Origin: Romboutsia weinsteinii
GTDB lineage: Bacteria; Bacillota; Clostridia; Peptostreptococcales; Peptostreptococcaceae
Length of the DNA: 64,000 nucleotides
Assembly: GCF_002250835.2 (NCBI RefSeq)
Contig: NZ_NOJY02000012.1
Coordinates: forward strand, 1-64,000
Reading direction: 5' to 3'
Shown here: positions 24,689 to 33,348 of the stretch, in pieces
Layout of the letters: each line of letters starts with the position of its first letter
Numbering within the stretch: the stretch's first letter is position 1
The notes under the pieces: model-generated
Seen by the model: only the letters and a program-made list of their open reading frames with translations
Told to the model about the DNA's origin: nothing
Database searches by the model: none
Made by a program: the position numbers and the translations under genes

Positions 24689-25397
24689 GTCTATATACCT
24701 CCCTCATTTTTTCTAATATAGACATGCCTTCCATTTCTCTTACTTCTTCAGCATTAAAACTCTCTATAACTTGTCCTTCTTCAATTATTATTACATCATC
24801 TACTAAGCTCTCAATCTCATCTATCTCATGAGTTGTTATTACAACAGCTTGATCTTCTTCCATATGCTTAGTTATTGTTTTAATGAATTCTTCTCTTTTA
24901 AAAATATCAATTCCTGAAAAAGGTTCATCTAATAATATGTACTTAGCATCTTGGCAAAATCCTAGCATTAACTTTACTCTAGCTATATTTCCTTTTGATA
25001 AATTATCAATAATCTCATTTTCATCTAGCTTAAACATTCCTAGCATCTCACAAGCCTTATTACTATTCCAATTTTTATAAAATATTGACATGAATTCTAT
25101 ACTTTCTTTAATAGTAAATCCTCTAAAATGAATATCTATATCTGGTACAAATGCAAGCTTATTGTATGTGTCTATATTAATACGTTCTCCATCTATTAAG
25201 ATCTCACCACTATCAATTTTGACCAAGCCAGCAATAGCTTTTAATACAGTTGACTTCCCCATTCCGTTAATTCCTAATAAAGCAGTAATCTTTCCAGTTT
25301 CTATATTGAAATTTATTTTATCTAATGCCTTAAACTTTTTCCATTTCAATCCACTCATTTTCTTATAAGTTTTACTTACATCTTTTACTTCAATCAT
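24681..25397 (-). CDS. ABC transporter ATP-binding protein
   Basis: A 238-residue cytoplasmic ATPase. Walker A GINGMGKST, a signature-like LSKGNIARVKLML (LSKGN rather than LSGGQ, common in YtrB-type ATPases), Walker B YILLDEPFSGID and the switch His in VVITTHEID are all present. The start ATG at 25397 follows GGGAG by 9 bases. It is the first structural gene after the GntR repressor and powers the two downstream permeases. Confidence 0.92.
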   Translation of the reverse strand: MIEVKDVSKTYKKMSGLKWKKFKALDKINFNIETGKITALLGINGMGKSTVLKAIAGLVKIDSGEILIDGERINIDTYNKLAFVPDIDIHFRGFTIKESIEFMSIFYKNWNSNKACEMLGMFKLDENEIIDNLSKGNIARVKLMLGFCQDAKYILLDEPFSGIDIFKREEFIKTITKHMEEDQAVVITTHEIDEIESLVDDVIIIEEGQVIESFNAEEVREMEGMSILEKMREVYRHE

Positions 25398-25420
25398 AAT
25401 CAATTCTCCCTCTGTTATTC

Positions 25421-25777
25421 CTAGTATTTATCCTTTATAATTTCAATAACCTCTTCTTTGCTAACTTTTATAGCCTTCATATCTTCTAAGAATAGATCTA
25501 AAGATTCTCTTATAAGCTCCATCTTAATGTTTTTTAAAATATTCTCGTCAGTTGTTATATTGCTTTGATAATTCTTATAAGTATTAATTATCCCCATTTC
25601 TCCCATCTCCTTATATGCTCTTTGTACTGTATTTAAGTTTACATTTAAACTGAGTGCCATTTCTCTTCTTGAAGGCACACTATCTCCAGGTTCTAAATCT
25701 CCTATAACTATTTTTCTTTTAATATGCTTAATTATCTGCAAGTATATAGGGGATTTGTTATCTATTTCAAATTTCAT
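25421..25777 (-). CDS. GntR-family (YtrA type) repressor
   Basis: A 118-residue protein with the GntR winged helix (SPIYLQIIKHIKRKIVIGDL, VPSRREMALSLNVNLNTVQRAY) and the short helical C-terminal dimerisation domain of the YtrA subfamily, which lacks a large ligand domain. It heads the ABC operon it presumably represses. Three palindromes of the form GTGTA-N12-TACAC lie directly upstream. The start at 25777 follows GGGAGGG. YtrA-type regulators typically control ABC exporters induced by wall-active antibiotics. Confidence 0.9.
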   Translation of the reverse strand: MKFEIDNKSPIYLQIIKHIKRKIVIGDLEPGDSVPSRREMALSLNVNLNTVQRAYKEMGEMGIINTYKNYQSNITTDENILKNIKMELIRESLDLFLEDMKAIKVSKEEVIEIIKDKY

Positions 25778-25792
25778 ATTCCCTCCCATCCT

Positions 25793-25818
25793 AAGTGTAT
25801 TAATCGATTAGTACACTT
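25793..25818 (-). promoter_or_regulatory. GntR operator 1
   Basis: AAGTGTATTAATCGATTAGT followed by ACACTT makes a 26-bp palindrome with a single mismatched pair, 16 bp before the repressor start codon. First of three related sites. Confidence 0.75.
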
Positions 25819-25876
25819 AAGGCAAATTTTTATTTAAATAATATATGTATTCTACAATCATATTGCATTTTATAAT

Positions 25877-25900
25877 AGTGTATCATGTGGTTAATACACT
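25877..25900 (-). promoter_or_regulatory. GntR operator 2
   Basis: AGTGTATCATGTGGTTAATA followed by CACT: the same AGTGTA...TACACT half-sites. Its centre is 83 bp from operator 1. Confidence 0.7.
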
Positions 25901-25921
25901 TGTAACAAAACTTTCTTCTTA

Positions 25922-25945
25922 GGTGTATTATATAGTTAATACACT
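25922..25945 (-). promoter_or_regulatory. GntR operator 3
   Basis: GTGTATTATATAGTTAATAC followed by AC repeats the half-sites, centred 45 bp beyond operator 2. It lies nearer the divergent collagen-like gene, which may therefore also be affected. The rest of 25946-26095 shows no other feature. Confidence 0.7.
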
Positions 25946-26095
25946 ATCTTGTAAACATAATTTTTTATTTCCTAGATTTTATATTAATTGTTAATATATT
26001 TAAAATAGTATATACTGTCTCATTTTTGATGTTTTAATCATATAAGTATATTACGTAGTTTATTCTACTACAATATAAACAATGGAGTGTTGTAT

Positions 26096-26992
26096 ATGCA
26101 TAAAGACTGTATGAATAAGGATAAATATTACAATGTTGGCAATTGTGGTATTTGTCAACCTAAGACACCTAAATGCTCTAGTAAGCCAAGTAAATGTATG
26201 GAAGAACCTGTAAAACATAAAAAATGTTGTCCTGATAAAGATATGAAACCTATGTTTGTATATCCTATGGACTGCGCAGATTACCAAATTTACAATTTAC
26301 TATGTTGTGCTATAGGTCGAGTTGTTGGATTAAAGTTAGAAGATAGCGATTGTGTTTTAAGACTTAAAGTTTGTCAAGTAAATCAATGTGCTGTTATGGG
26401 GAAAACTAGTTCTGGGAAAGGACCTATCTATGTAAAATTATCATCTATCCAATACGTAGATTTTGGGAAAGAGGTCTATGTAAATCCATTATGTTATGGT
26501 GGAGAAATAGATATCATAGCTGGTGTAGGACAACAAGGTCCTGCTGGTCCTGCTGGTCCTCAAGGCCCACAAGGTCCTATGGGGCAAAAAGGTGCTACTG
26601 GTCCTATGGGTCCTATGGGGCCTGCTGGTGCTAAAGGAACTCAAGGAGCTCAGGGGAATATGGGACCTGCTGGCCCTCAAGGCCCTGCTGGCTCACCCGG
26701 TGCTCAAGGTCCTGCTGGCTCACCCGGTGCTCAAGGTCCTGCTGGCGCTCCTGGTTCTAAAGGGGCTACTGGTGCTCAAGGTCCTGCTGGCGCTCCTGGT
26801 GCTAAGGGAGCTACTGGTTCTAAAGGTTCTGCCGGTGCTGTTGGACCTCAAGGTCCTGCTGGTTCTATGGGTCCTCAAGGTCCTAGTGGCGCTAAAGGAT
26901 CTACTGGTGCTACTGGTGCTAAGGGCGAAAGTACTACAGCTGCCCCAAGCACTAAATATGTACCACCTAAAAAAGTGCCTTATAAAAAATAG
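26096..26992 (+). CDS. Collagen-like protein with Cys-rich N-terminus
   Basis: A 298-residue protein. Residues 1-60 are rich in Cys, Lys and Pro ([27 protein letters not shown]). Residues 60-145 form a compact non-repetitive domain. About 45 uninterrupted Gly-X-Y triplets follow (26528-26932), many GPA, GPQ, GAK and GAT, and a short Pro/Lys tail ([11 protein letters not shown]). It has no signal peptide and no BclA-type C-terminal trimerisation domain. Collagen-like proteins of spore formers are commonly exosporium filaments; a spore-surface role is inferred. The ATG at 26096 follows GGAG; no membrane segment. The Gly-X-Y tract contains a perfect 27-bp DNA repeat (GPAGSPGAQ), a site for copy-number change. 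Confidence 0.85.
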   Translation: MHKDCMNKDKYYNVGNCGICQPKTPKCSSKPSKCMEEPVKHKKCCPDKDMKPMFVYPMDCADYQIYNLLCCAIGRVVGLKLEDSDCVLRLKVCQVNQCAVMGKTSSGKGPIYVKLSSIQYVDFGKEVYVNPLCYGGEIDIIAGVGQQGPAGPAGPQGPQGPMGQKGATGPMGPMGPAGAKGTQGAQGNMGPAGPQGPAGSPGAQGPAGSPGAQGPAGAPGSKGATGAQGPAGAPGAKGATGSKGSAGAVGPQGPAGSMGPQGPSGAKGSTGATGAKGESTTAAPSTKYVPPKKVPYKK

Positions 26993-27001
26993 TTTAAAAA
27001 T

Positions 27002-27027
27002 AAAGCATCCTATTTGGGATGCTTTAT
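27002..27027. terminator. Terminator between collagen-like gene and thiE
   Basis: AAAGCATCC/GGGATGCTTT hairpin with a 5-base loop and A/T flanks on both sides. It overlaps the thiE stop codon and can serve both convergent genes. Confidence 0.8.
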
Positions 27028-27665
27028 TTCTTCATCACATTTATTTTATCGCTCCACTTTTTAGCTTCCATAGATATATCATCTGATTTAAGTATAGCAG
27101 ATACAACAGCATACCCATCTACATCCAAGTGTTTCAATTTATCAATGTTTGATAAATTGATTCCCCCTATTAGAACTGATAGTATATCTACTTCTTTTGT
27201 TATTTGTTCAATAGTTTCAATATTTACTGATTTTGCATCTAACTTTGTTGATGTAGAAAAAACTGCTCCAATACCTATATAGTCAGCACCATCACTTTTA
27301 GCTTTTTTTGCTTCTTCTAAAGTTCTAGCTGATACTCCTACTATTTTATCACTCCCTATTAATTTTCTAACTGACTTTGCATCTATATCACTCTGCCCAA
27401 CATGTACTCCATCTGCATCAGATATCATAGCAATATCGACTCTATCATTTATTATAAAACTTACTCCATATTTTTTTGTTATTTTTCTTAATTCTAATGC
27501 CTTTTCTAAAAAGTCTCTTCCTGAAGCATTCTTTTCTCGAAGTTGTACCATTGTAACACCACTTTTTATTGCATCTTCTATAGAACTATAAAAATCTCTA
27601 TTTGCTAAAATCTCTGAATCTGTTACTAAATAAAGACTTAAATCATTCTTTATATTACCTTCCAT
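27024..27665 (-). CDS. thiE: Thiamine-phosphate synthase
   Basis: Joins HMP-PP and HET-P to thiamine monophosphate. A TIM barrel of 213 residues with the family motifs MVQLREKNASGRDF (pyrophosphate/HMP binding), FIINDRVDIAM, GVHVGQSD and GIGAVFSTSTK, and the phosphate-binding VLIGGINLSN. The start at 27665 (MEGNIKND) follows GGGGAGA by 7 bases. Last gene of the riboswitch-controlled thiD-thiM-thiE salvage operon. No thiC or thiG is present nearby, so the operon uses salvaged HMP and thiazole. Confidence 0.93.
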   Translation of the reverse strand: MEGNIKNDLSLYLVTDSEILANRDFYSSIEDAIKSGVTMVQLREKNASGRDFLEKALELRKITKKYGVSFIINDRVDIAMISDADGVHVGQSDIDAKSVRKLIGSDKIVGVSARTLEEAKKAKSDGADYIGIGAVFSTSTKLDAKSVNIETIEQITKEVDILSVLIGGINLSNIDKLKHLDVDGYAVVSAILKSDDISMEAKKWSDKINVMKK

Positions 27666-27683
27666 AAATGATCTCCCCATTTC

Positions 27684-28478
27684 TTATACTTTACTAACTT
27701 TTTCTATATTTGCGTATTCTTCTAATTTATTAATATTCATATCATTTACTTCATCAAATAGTTTTACCTTAAAGGTTCCTATATTAGGATTATCTCTATC
27801 TGCTAATTCACCACTCAATGACATTACCAAAGTTCCTATAGCAGCCGCATGTAAAATACTTTCACTGCAAGGCATAAAACTTGCAATTAAGCTTGTTGTC
27901 ATACAACCTGTTCCTGTCACTCTCTTTAACTTTATAGATCCATTATTTATCTTAAATATTTCTTGTCCGTCAGTTATAATATCTACTTTGCCAGTTGCAA
28001 CTACGACACACTCTAATTTCCTAGCTACCCTCATTGCTATATCGCTTATATCTTCTCCATCATCAAAAGAGTCTACACCTTTTCCCCTAACATCAAATCC
28101 CCCAATATATTTTATCTCTGAAATATTTCCCTTCACTACATCAAACTTAACTTCATTTAAAAGCCTATTTGTAATATCTCTTCTAGCTTTAGTTGCAAAT
28201 ACCCCTACTGGATCTAAAATAATAGGTTTGTTATATTTATTTGCAGCCTTTCCTGCTAGTAAATATAAGTCTAATAAATTAGAGTTCATTGTACCTATAT
28301 TTATAACAACTGAACTAGCTACACTTACTATTTCCTCAACTTCTTCATATGAAAAACTCATAAGAGGGCTTGCACCAATAGCTAGTGTTATATTTGCACA
28401 GTCTGTTATAGTTACATTATTAGTGTAATGAAGTACTAATGGGTTTATTTCCTTTACCTTTTCTATTAGTGAGTACAT
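27684..28478 (-). CDS. thiM: Hydroxyethylthiazole kinase
   Basis: Phosphorylates salvaged 4-methyl-5-(2-hydroxyethyl)thiazole. The 264-residue ribokinase-like protein has the ThiM signatures NNVTITDCANITLAIGASP, the substrate region PLMS and NIGTM, DPVGVFATKARR, and the catalytic GTGCMTTS with the anion hole and Cys. Its start overlaps the end of thiD by 13 bp and thiE follows after 18 bp. All three genes run as one thiamine salvage operon. Confidence 0.95.
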   Translation of the reverse strand: MYSLIEKVKEINPLVLHYTNNVTITDCANITLAIGASPLMSFSYEEVEEIVSVASSVVINIGTMNSNLLDLYLLAGKAANKYNKPIILDPVGVFATKARRDITNRLLNEVKFDVVKGNISEIKYIGGFDVRGKGVDSFDDGEDISDIAMRVARKLECVVVATGKVDIITDGQEIFKINNGSIKLKRVTGTGCMTTSLIASFMPCSESILHAAAIGTLVMSLSGELADRDNPNIGTFKVKLFDEVNDMNINKLEEYANIEKVSKV

Positions 28479-29287
28479 ACTGCTTCCTCCTGTTTTTCAA
28501 AATTATAAAAATGATGTACTGGACCTACTCCATAGCCTATATCAAAGCTGTATTTGATTGCCTCAGTAATATACTCTTTACTTAGTCTTACTGATTCTTT
28601 TATTCCATTACCTAAAGCTAAATAAGATGTAATCGCTGAAGAAAGTGTGCATCCTGTGCCATGTGTATTTTTTCTATTAATTCTCTCACTTTTATATATT
28701 TCAAAAACATCTTTACCTATTAATACGTCTATTGCATCTCCCTCTAAATGGCCACCTTTCATAAGAACATACTTTGGCCCCATGCTTAGTATTTTATTGC
28801 CTGCTACTTTCATATCTTCTAATGTCTTTATTTCTTTTTCTACAATTTCCTCAGCTTCTGGAATATTTGGAGTTACTATGTAAGCTTTTGGTATTAAGTA
28901 TTTTATTAAATTTTCTTTTGCCTCAGGTCTTAAAAGCGAGTACCCACTCTTTGAAATCATTACTGGATCAACAACAACAAACTCTGGATTATATTTATTT
29001 AGCCCTTTTACTATTTCTAAAATAATTTCAGGACTTGAAACCATCCCTATTTTAACAGCTTTTGGAGGTATATCATCAAATACTACCTCTATCTGATTCT
29101 TAATTATTTCTTGACTTAATTCCTCAACACCAAATACGCCTTGAGTATTTTGAGCAGTGATAGCTGTTATTACGCTCATTCCATATGTTCCAATGGAGCT
29201 AAATGTCTTTAAATCCGCCTGAATACCAGCTCCCCCTGAAGAATCAGACCCAGCAATTGTAAGTGTTGCTATTTTGTAGTTTCTCAT
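28466..29287 (-). CDS. thiD: HMP/HMP-phosphate kinase
   Basis: Performs two successive phosphorylations of hydroxymethylpyrimidine to HMP-PP. The 273-residue ribokinase fold shows AGSDSSGGAGIQADLKTF at the start, VVDPVMISKSGY, TPNIPEAE and the catalytic GTGCTLSSAI. The start follows GGGAGATTAAGAGGT. First gene after the TPP riboswitch, and it overlaps thiM by 13 bp, so expression falls when thiamine pyrophosphate is abundant. Confidence 0.95.
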   Translation of the reverse strand: MRNYKIATLTIAGSDSSGGAGIQADLKTFSSIGTYGMSVITAITAQNTQGVFGVEELSQEIIKNQIEVVFDDIPPKAVKIGMVSSPEIILEIVKGLNKYNPEFVVVDPVMISKSGYSLLRPEAKENLIKYLIPKAYIVTPNIPEAEEIVEKEIKTLEDMKVAGNKILSMGPKYVLMKGGHLEGDAIDVLIGKDVFEIYKSERINRKNTHGTGCTLSSAITSYLALGNGIKESVRLSKEYITEAIKYSFDIGYGVGPVHHFYNFEKQEEAVCTH

Positions 29288-29393
29288 ACCTCTTAATCTC
29301 CCTTTTTATTATTCAAAATCCGCTTCGATCAAGCAACGTGTCAACGAGTTATTTCATGTGTCCAATAACCTACATACTATATCCATTGCCAAA

Positions 29394-29427
29394 TAAAAAA
29401 GCTGCACCCAGTTCTCTGGGTACAGCT
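29394..29427 (-). terminator. Riboswitch-controlled terminator before thiD
   Basis: On the minus strand AGCTGTACCCAG/CTGGGTGCAGCT stem followed by TTTTTT. It is placed between the TPP aptamer and thiD, so it is the expression platform. The stretch 29288-29393 after it holds only the thiD leader and ribosome binding site. Confidence 0.88.
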
Positions 29428-29477
29428 AAATAAACTAATAGTATCTAAATATATATTAAAAATAAATATATAATTTA

Positions 29478-29562
29478 TCCCTATAAGCTTTCCTACGCTG
29501 GCATTACCCAGATCAGGTATAAGGGTCGGTAGATACCTCTCAGCCAAATTGGCCCCCCTAGC
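29478..29562 (-). promoter_or_regulatory. TPP riboswitch (thi box)
   Basis: Read on the minus strand the leader contains GGCTGAGAGG, CCGACCCTTATACCTGATC, GGGTAATGCCAGCGTAGGAA, the conserved THI-element core. It controls thiD-thiM-thiE by transcription termination. Confidence 0.96.
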
Positions 29563-29605
29563 TAATCTTTTTTATACTTTAATTATAGTTATTTGGAATT
29601 TATTG

Positions 29606-29902
29606 TCAATAAGAACCTATAAAATAATTTCCTCGTTCTCCTATCTCATTTATATAAAAATTAGGATTTTCAATAACATCAATTTTTTTCTTTCTAGTAA
29701 GTTTTTTTATCCTACTCTCTAACTTCATAGCCTTACTCTTTGTATCCGTCTCAAAATACACCTCTAACTTGTCAAATCCTTTTGCTTTAGTATATTTTGA
29801 ATTTATTCCTGTTTCATGTTCCTTCATTCTTCTGTTTATATCACTAGTATATCCTGTATATAAAGAATCATCTTTACATCTTATTATATAAGTAAAATAC
29901 AT
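29606..29902 (-). CDS. GIY-YIG nuclease family protein (YhbQ/UPF0213 type)
   Basis: A single-domain GIY-YIG protein of 98 residues. The motif appears as FTYIIRCKDDSLYTGYT, followed by DINRRMKEHETG with the conserved Arg and a basic helix RIKKLTRKKKIDVI. Bacterial homologues are small nucleases linked to DNA repair or damage tolerance. The start at 29902 (MYFTY) is preferred because GAGG lies 8 bases before it; an in-frame ATG 12 bases upstream is too close to any site. Confidence 0.88.
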   Translation of the reverse strand: MYFTYIIRCKDDSLYTGYTSDINRRMKEHETGINSKYTKAKGFDKLEVYFETDTKSKAMKLESRIKKLTRKKKIDVIENPNFYINEIGERGNYFIGSY

Positions 29903-29996
29903 CGTCAACCTCATAAAATTAATAAATTAACCTACAGGTATTTGTAAGTCATAGTACTAATTATATCAAATATCATTGACTCTTTCTTATATTTTA

Positions 29997-30578
29997 TTAA
30001 ATATCCTTAAAAGGAATATTGCTATTTTTATCTATATTGTCATAGGATGATATCAACTCTAAGTTATTATTTCTAACTATTCTTCCAGGTATTCCAACTA
30101 CTGTTGAGCCATCGGGTATATCTCTTAGAACAACAGTATTAGCTCCAATTTTAACATCATTTCCTATTTTTATTGGACCTAAAATCTTAGCACCAGAACC
30201 TATCATAACGTCGTCTCCTATAGTTGGATGTCTCTTGCCTACATCCTTACCAGTTCCTCCAAGTGTTGTACCTTGATATATTGTAATTCTATTGCCAATT
30301 TCAGTTGTCTCACCAATTACTACTCCCATTCCATGATCTATCAAAATACCTTCTCCAATTTTTGCCCCAGGATGTATCTCTATTCCTGTGATAAATCGGG
30401 AGAGTTGTGATACGAGTCTTGCAATAAAGAACATACTTCTGTTATAAAAAAAATGAGAAATTCTATATGAAATCAAGGCGTGAATAGATGGATACAATAG
30501 AAATACTTCTATTTTTGATCTTGCAGCAGGATCATTTTCCATTATATACTCAATATCTTTATTAATTTTTTTAAACAT
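29997..30578 (-). CDS. cysE: Serine O-acetyltransferase
   Basis: Makes O-acetylserine, the acceptor for cysteine synthesis. A 193-residue protein with an N-terminal helical domain and a left-handed beta-helix of hexapeptide repeats ([37 protein letters not shown]). The catalytic His in [11 protein letters not shown] and the short C-terminal tail of the EpsC type are visible. The ATG at 30578 follows AAGGGAAG. It lies 26 bp after cysK on the same strand, forming a cysK-cysE operon. Confidence 0.94.
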   Translation of the reverse strand: MFKKINKDIEYIMENDPAARSKIEVFLLYPSIHALISYRISHFFYNRSMFFIARLVSQLSRFITGIEIHPGAKIGEGILIDHGMGVVIGETTEIGNRITIYQGTTLGGTGKDVGKRHPTIGDDVMIGSGAKILGPIKIGNDVKIGANTVVLRDIPDGSTVVGIPGRIVRNNNLELISSYDNIDKNSNIPFKDI

Positions 30579-30604
30579 CTTGATCACTTCCCTTATTGTT
30601 GTCT

Positions 30605-31504
30605 TTAATTAAATATACCCATAGACATATACTTATCTACGCCATCTGGAGCTACCGTTACTATTTTTTTATTTTTATTTTTTTGAGATATTTTGGTAGC
30701 AGCAGAAATATTTGCTCCAGAAGATATCCCTACCAATATTCCTTCTCTTATAGCGACTTCTTGAACCATATTAAGCGCATCTTCATCAGTTACTGTCATT
30801 ACTTCATCGACTAAGCTTGCGTCATAGTTATCAGGTACAAACCCTGCTCCTATACCCTGTATTTTATGTGTACCTGACTTATTCTGTGATATAATAGGTG
30901 AATTTGATGGTTCAACAGCTATTATTTTTATACCAGTATTTTGTGATTTTAGGTATTTAGCAATCCCACTTAAAGTACCACCTGTCCCTACACCGCATAC
31001 GAATATATCTATATCTTTAATATCATTATAAATCTCCTTAGCAGTAGTTTTATAATGACTATAAGGATTATCTTTATTTTCAAATTGCTTTAAACTTTTA
31101 TAATTATAGTTTTCTTTTAGGAGCTCTTCTGCTTTATTTATAGCTCCTTGCATTCCATTTTTACCGTCTGTTAATATAAGCTCTGCTCCATATGCCTTAA
31201 CTAATTGTCTTCTCTCAGCGCTCATGGTTTCAGGCATAATTATTATGACTTTATATCCTTTTAATTGTCCTACCATAGCTAGTGCAATACCTGTATTTCC
31301 ACTTGTTGCCTCTACTAATACATCGCCTTTTTTCAATTCATTTCTTAGTTCCATACCCTCTATCATACAGTATACTGCTCTATCTTTTATACTACCGGCT
31401 GGGTTAGTTTTTTCTAGCTTTACATATACATTTGGGTATCCTAAATTATTTAATTTTAATATTGGTGTATTACCTATTAATTCAAGTGCATTTTCATAAA
31501 TCAT
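30605..31504 (-). CDS. cysK: Cysteine synthase (O-acetylserine sulfhydrylase)
   Basis: A PLP enzyme converting O-acetylserine and sulfide to cysteine. It has 299 residues with the PLP lysine in [11 protein letters not shown] (about residue 41), the substrate loop [10 protein letters not shown], the phosphate-cup [12 protein letters not shown] and GIGAGFVP. The start at 31504 (MIYENAL) is favoured because AAAGGAG lies 9 bases upstream. First gene of the cysK-cysE operon. A large inverted repeat and a palindromic operator-like element are just upstream. Confidence 0.94.
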   Translation of the reverse strand: MIYENALELIGNTPILKLNNLGYPNVYVKLEKTNPAGSIKDRAVYCMIEGMELRNELKKGDVLVEATSGNTGIALAMVGQLKGYKVIIIMPETMSAERRQLVKAYGAELILTDGKNGMQGAINKAEELLKENYNYKSLKQFENKDNPYSHYKTTAKEIYNDIKDIDIFVCGVGTGGTLSGIAKYLKSQNTGIKIIAVEPSNSPIISQNKSGTHKIQGIGAGFVPDNYDASLVDEVMTVTDEDALNMVQEVAIREGILVGISSGANISAATKISQKNKNKKIVTVAPDGVDKYMSMGIFN

Positions 31505-31522
31505 ATTTTCCACTCCTTTTCA

Positions 31523-31629
31523 TTATCATTTTGATAATCATATATTCATTATATTACTATCAAAATGATAATGTAACATAAAGTATTTTTTATATTTATA
31601 AAATAAACTTTATGTTACATTATCATTTT
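31523..31629. repeat. Palindromic regulatory region upstream of cysK with 23-bp inverted repeat
   Basis: ATTATCATTTTGATAAT (about 31524-31540) is a perfect 7-3-7 palindrome. At 31562-31584 and 31607-31629 a second element forms a perfect 23-bp inverted repeat (AAATGATAATGTAACATAAA pairing with its complement) around a 22-bp spacer. GATAAT half-sites resemble Fur-type operators, but the spacing is not canonical. Probably operator sites and/or a leader hairpin of the cysteine operon. Confidence 0.6.
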
Positions 31630-31649
31630 AATTAATCAATTATAAAGAT

Positions 31650-31697
31650 AAAAGCCATAAAACTAATGACATTTATATCATTATGCTATGGCTTTTA
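31650..31697 (-). terminator. Terminator of the NUDIX gene
   Basis: AAAGCCATA/TATGGCTTTT stem, 20 bp after the NUDIX stop on the minus strand. Confidence 0.65.
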
Positions 31698-31716
31698 TTT
31701 TTATACTTTATTTAGT

Positions 31717-32322
31717 TTAAAATAGCTTATGACCTAGATTAGCAAACATCTGTAAAATTAAAAATGCTTTTATATCTATCTTTTCATTTCTATTTATTAT
31801 TTTCTTTGCATCCTCTTGGGATAATAAATATGTTTCTATTTCTTCATCATCTTCTAAAAACTCTTTAGATACTTCCCCATCGCAAGTACAATATACAAAA
31901 GCTACTGATTCGTCAGTCATTCCCGGAGATAAGTATAGCTTATCCATACTATTTATCTTATTTATACTTATAAGGTCTAATCCGGTTTCCTCCTTAAGCT
32001 CTCTTGATACAGCATGTTCCATATCTTCATGGTTATCAACAAGACCTGCTGGTAGTTCATATATATAATTATTTATAGGAACTCTAAACTGTTTTATCAT
32101 GACAATTTTATTTGTGCTTTTATGTAGAGCTGCTATTACAACAGCATCTATTTCATCTTCTTTTTCTCCACTATATATAGCTTCTAATTCTTCTTTGCTT
32201 TTTCTTGTAGCTACCATCCAGTGTTTATCTTCATTTACTTTATTTTTGTATTCAACATCGTAAAGCCCTACAAACTTAGTTTCAGCTAATGGGCTGATAT
32301 TTTTTATTCTTGATTGATTCAT
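31717..32322 (-). CDS. NUDIX hydrolase (ADP-ribose pyrophosphatase type)
   Basis: A 201-residue NUDIX protein. The box GLVDNHEDMEHAVSRELKEETGLDL fits GX5EX7REUXEEXGU. The surrounding LPAG and the downstream SPGMTDE point to the ADP-sugar pyrophosphatase branch. Expected to hydrolyse ADP-ribose or related nucleoside diphosphates with Mg2+. Two adjacent ATG codons exist (32325, 32322); the second is 7 bases from AAAGGGG. A longer in-frame start would add about 18 poorly conserved residues. Monocistronic. Confidence 0.88.
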   Translation of the reverse strand: MNQSRIKNISPLAETKFVGLYDVEYKNKVNEDKHWMVATRKSKEELEAIYSGEKEDEIDAVVIAALHKSTNKIVMIKQFRVPINNYIYELPAGLVDNHEDMEHAVSRELKEETGLDLISINKINSMDKLYLSPGMTDESVAFVYCTCDGEVSKEFLEDDEEIETYLLSQEDAKKIINRNEKIDIKAFLILQMFANLGHKLF

Positions 32323-32433
32323 CATTTTGCCCCTTTCTATTTTTCGTATATATTTCATTACTATAAATTTTATCACTTTATCTTATAAAAGATTCATTTT
32401 GACTAGATATTATAACTAATCAAAATAAAAATT

Positions 32434-32464
32434 AAAAAGGCTAATATATAATATATTAACCCTT
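32434..32464 (-). terminator. Terminator of metNIQ
   Basis: On the minus strand GGTTAATATAT/ATATATTAGCC hairpin with a following TTTTTAA run, about 40 bp after metQ. Confidence 0.7.
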
Positions 32465-32502
32465 ATTTTTCCTATTGTAAAATATTAAGTTTTTATTATC
32501 TA

Positions 32503-33303
32503 TTAAAATGATGGTAATATACTACCTTCATACTTTTCTTCAATAAATGTTCTTACCTCATCACTAGTAAGTGCTTTTGTCAAAGCTTTTATTTTATCAC
32601 TATCCTTATTATCTTCTCTACATGCTAATATGTTCGAATAAGGTGAATCTGTTGACTCTAAAACTAAAGCATCTTTTTTAGGATTTAGCTTTGCACTTAA
32701 AGCATAGTTAGTGTTTATTACTGCTCCATCAACATCTGATAGTGTTGATGCTATCATCTCTGCATTCATTTCAATTATTTCTATATTCTTAGGATTTGAA
32801 GTTATATCTTTAACTGTTATATTTTCTCCATCCTTAATTTCAATTAATCCATTATCTGCAAGTAATTTTAAAGCTCTTGCTCCGTTTGTTACATCATTTG
32901 GTATAGCAATCTTAGCTCCATCTTTTATTTCTTCAATTGATTTTACTTTTTCAGAGTAAAATCCGATTGGCTCTAAATGAACCTTTGCAGTATATGTTAA
33001 ATCTAATTTTCTCTCTTCTATAGTTTGTTCTAAGAAAGGCACATGTTGGAAGAAGTTTGCATCTAGTGACCCATCCGCAACTCCTGTGTTTGGAAGAACA
33101 TAATCATCCATTACTTTGATTTCTAATTTGTATCCTTCTTCTTCTAATTTAGGTTTTATTGTTTCTAATATTTCTGCATGTGGAGTAGATGATGCTCCTA
33201 CTTTTATCGTCTTATCTTCATCTGCTGCTGATGATGAACATCCTACTATTGATAATGCCACTACTGAAGTTAATGCCAATGTTACTATTTTTTTTAATTT
33301 CAT
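32503..33303 (-). CDS. metQ: Methionine-binding lipoprotein MetQ
   Basis: The substrate-binding protein of the methionine importer. The 266-residue protein has a signal peptide with lipobox (LSIVGCSSS, Cys about 22), the NLPA family start IKVGASSTPHAEILE and the conserved YVLPNTGVADGSLDANFFQHVPFLE. It is anchored outside the membrane and delivers methionine to MetI. 46 bp after metI. Controlled by the SAM-I riboswitch through the metN-metI-metQ transcript. Confidence 0.95.
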   Translation of the reverse strand: MKLKKIVTLALTSVVALSIVGCSSSAADEDKTIKVGASSTPHAEILETIKPKLEEEGYKLEIKVMDDYVLPNTGVADGSLDANFFQHVPFLEQTIEERKLDLTYTAKVHLEPIGFYSEKVKSIEEIKDGAKIAIPNDVTNGARALKLLADNGLIEIKDGENITVKDITSNPKNIEIIEMNAEMIASTLSDVDGAVINTNYALSAKLNPKKDALVLESTDSPYSNILACREDNKDSDKIKALTKALTSDEVRTFIEEKYEGSILPSF

Positions 33304-33348
33304 AATTATTTCCCCCTATGTTAATTTTTTATATTGATCCAAGTTACA

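Noticed and set aside
26528-26932. CRISPR-like or minisatellite array in the collagen region
   Set aside because: The repetition follows 9-base codon triplets in frame with the protein and has no spacers of constant length, so it is coding repetition.
26592-27086. Long plus-strand Leu/Val-rich open frame over the collagen tract
   Set aside because: It is a shifted reading of the Gly-X-Y DNA repeats (GGTCCTGCTGGT read one base over), with no start signal.
28500-29600. Search for thiC/thiG near the thiamine genes
   Set aside because: None of the neighbouring frames resembles them; the operon is a salvage set only.
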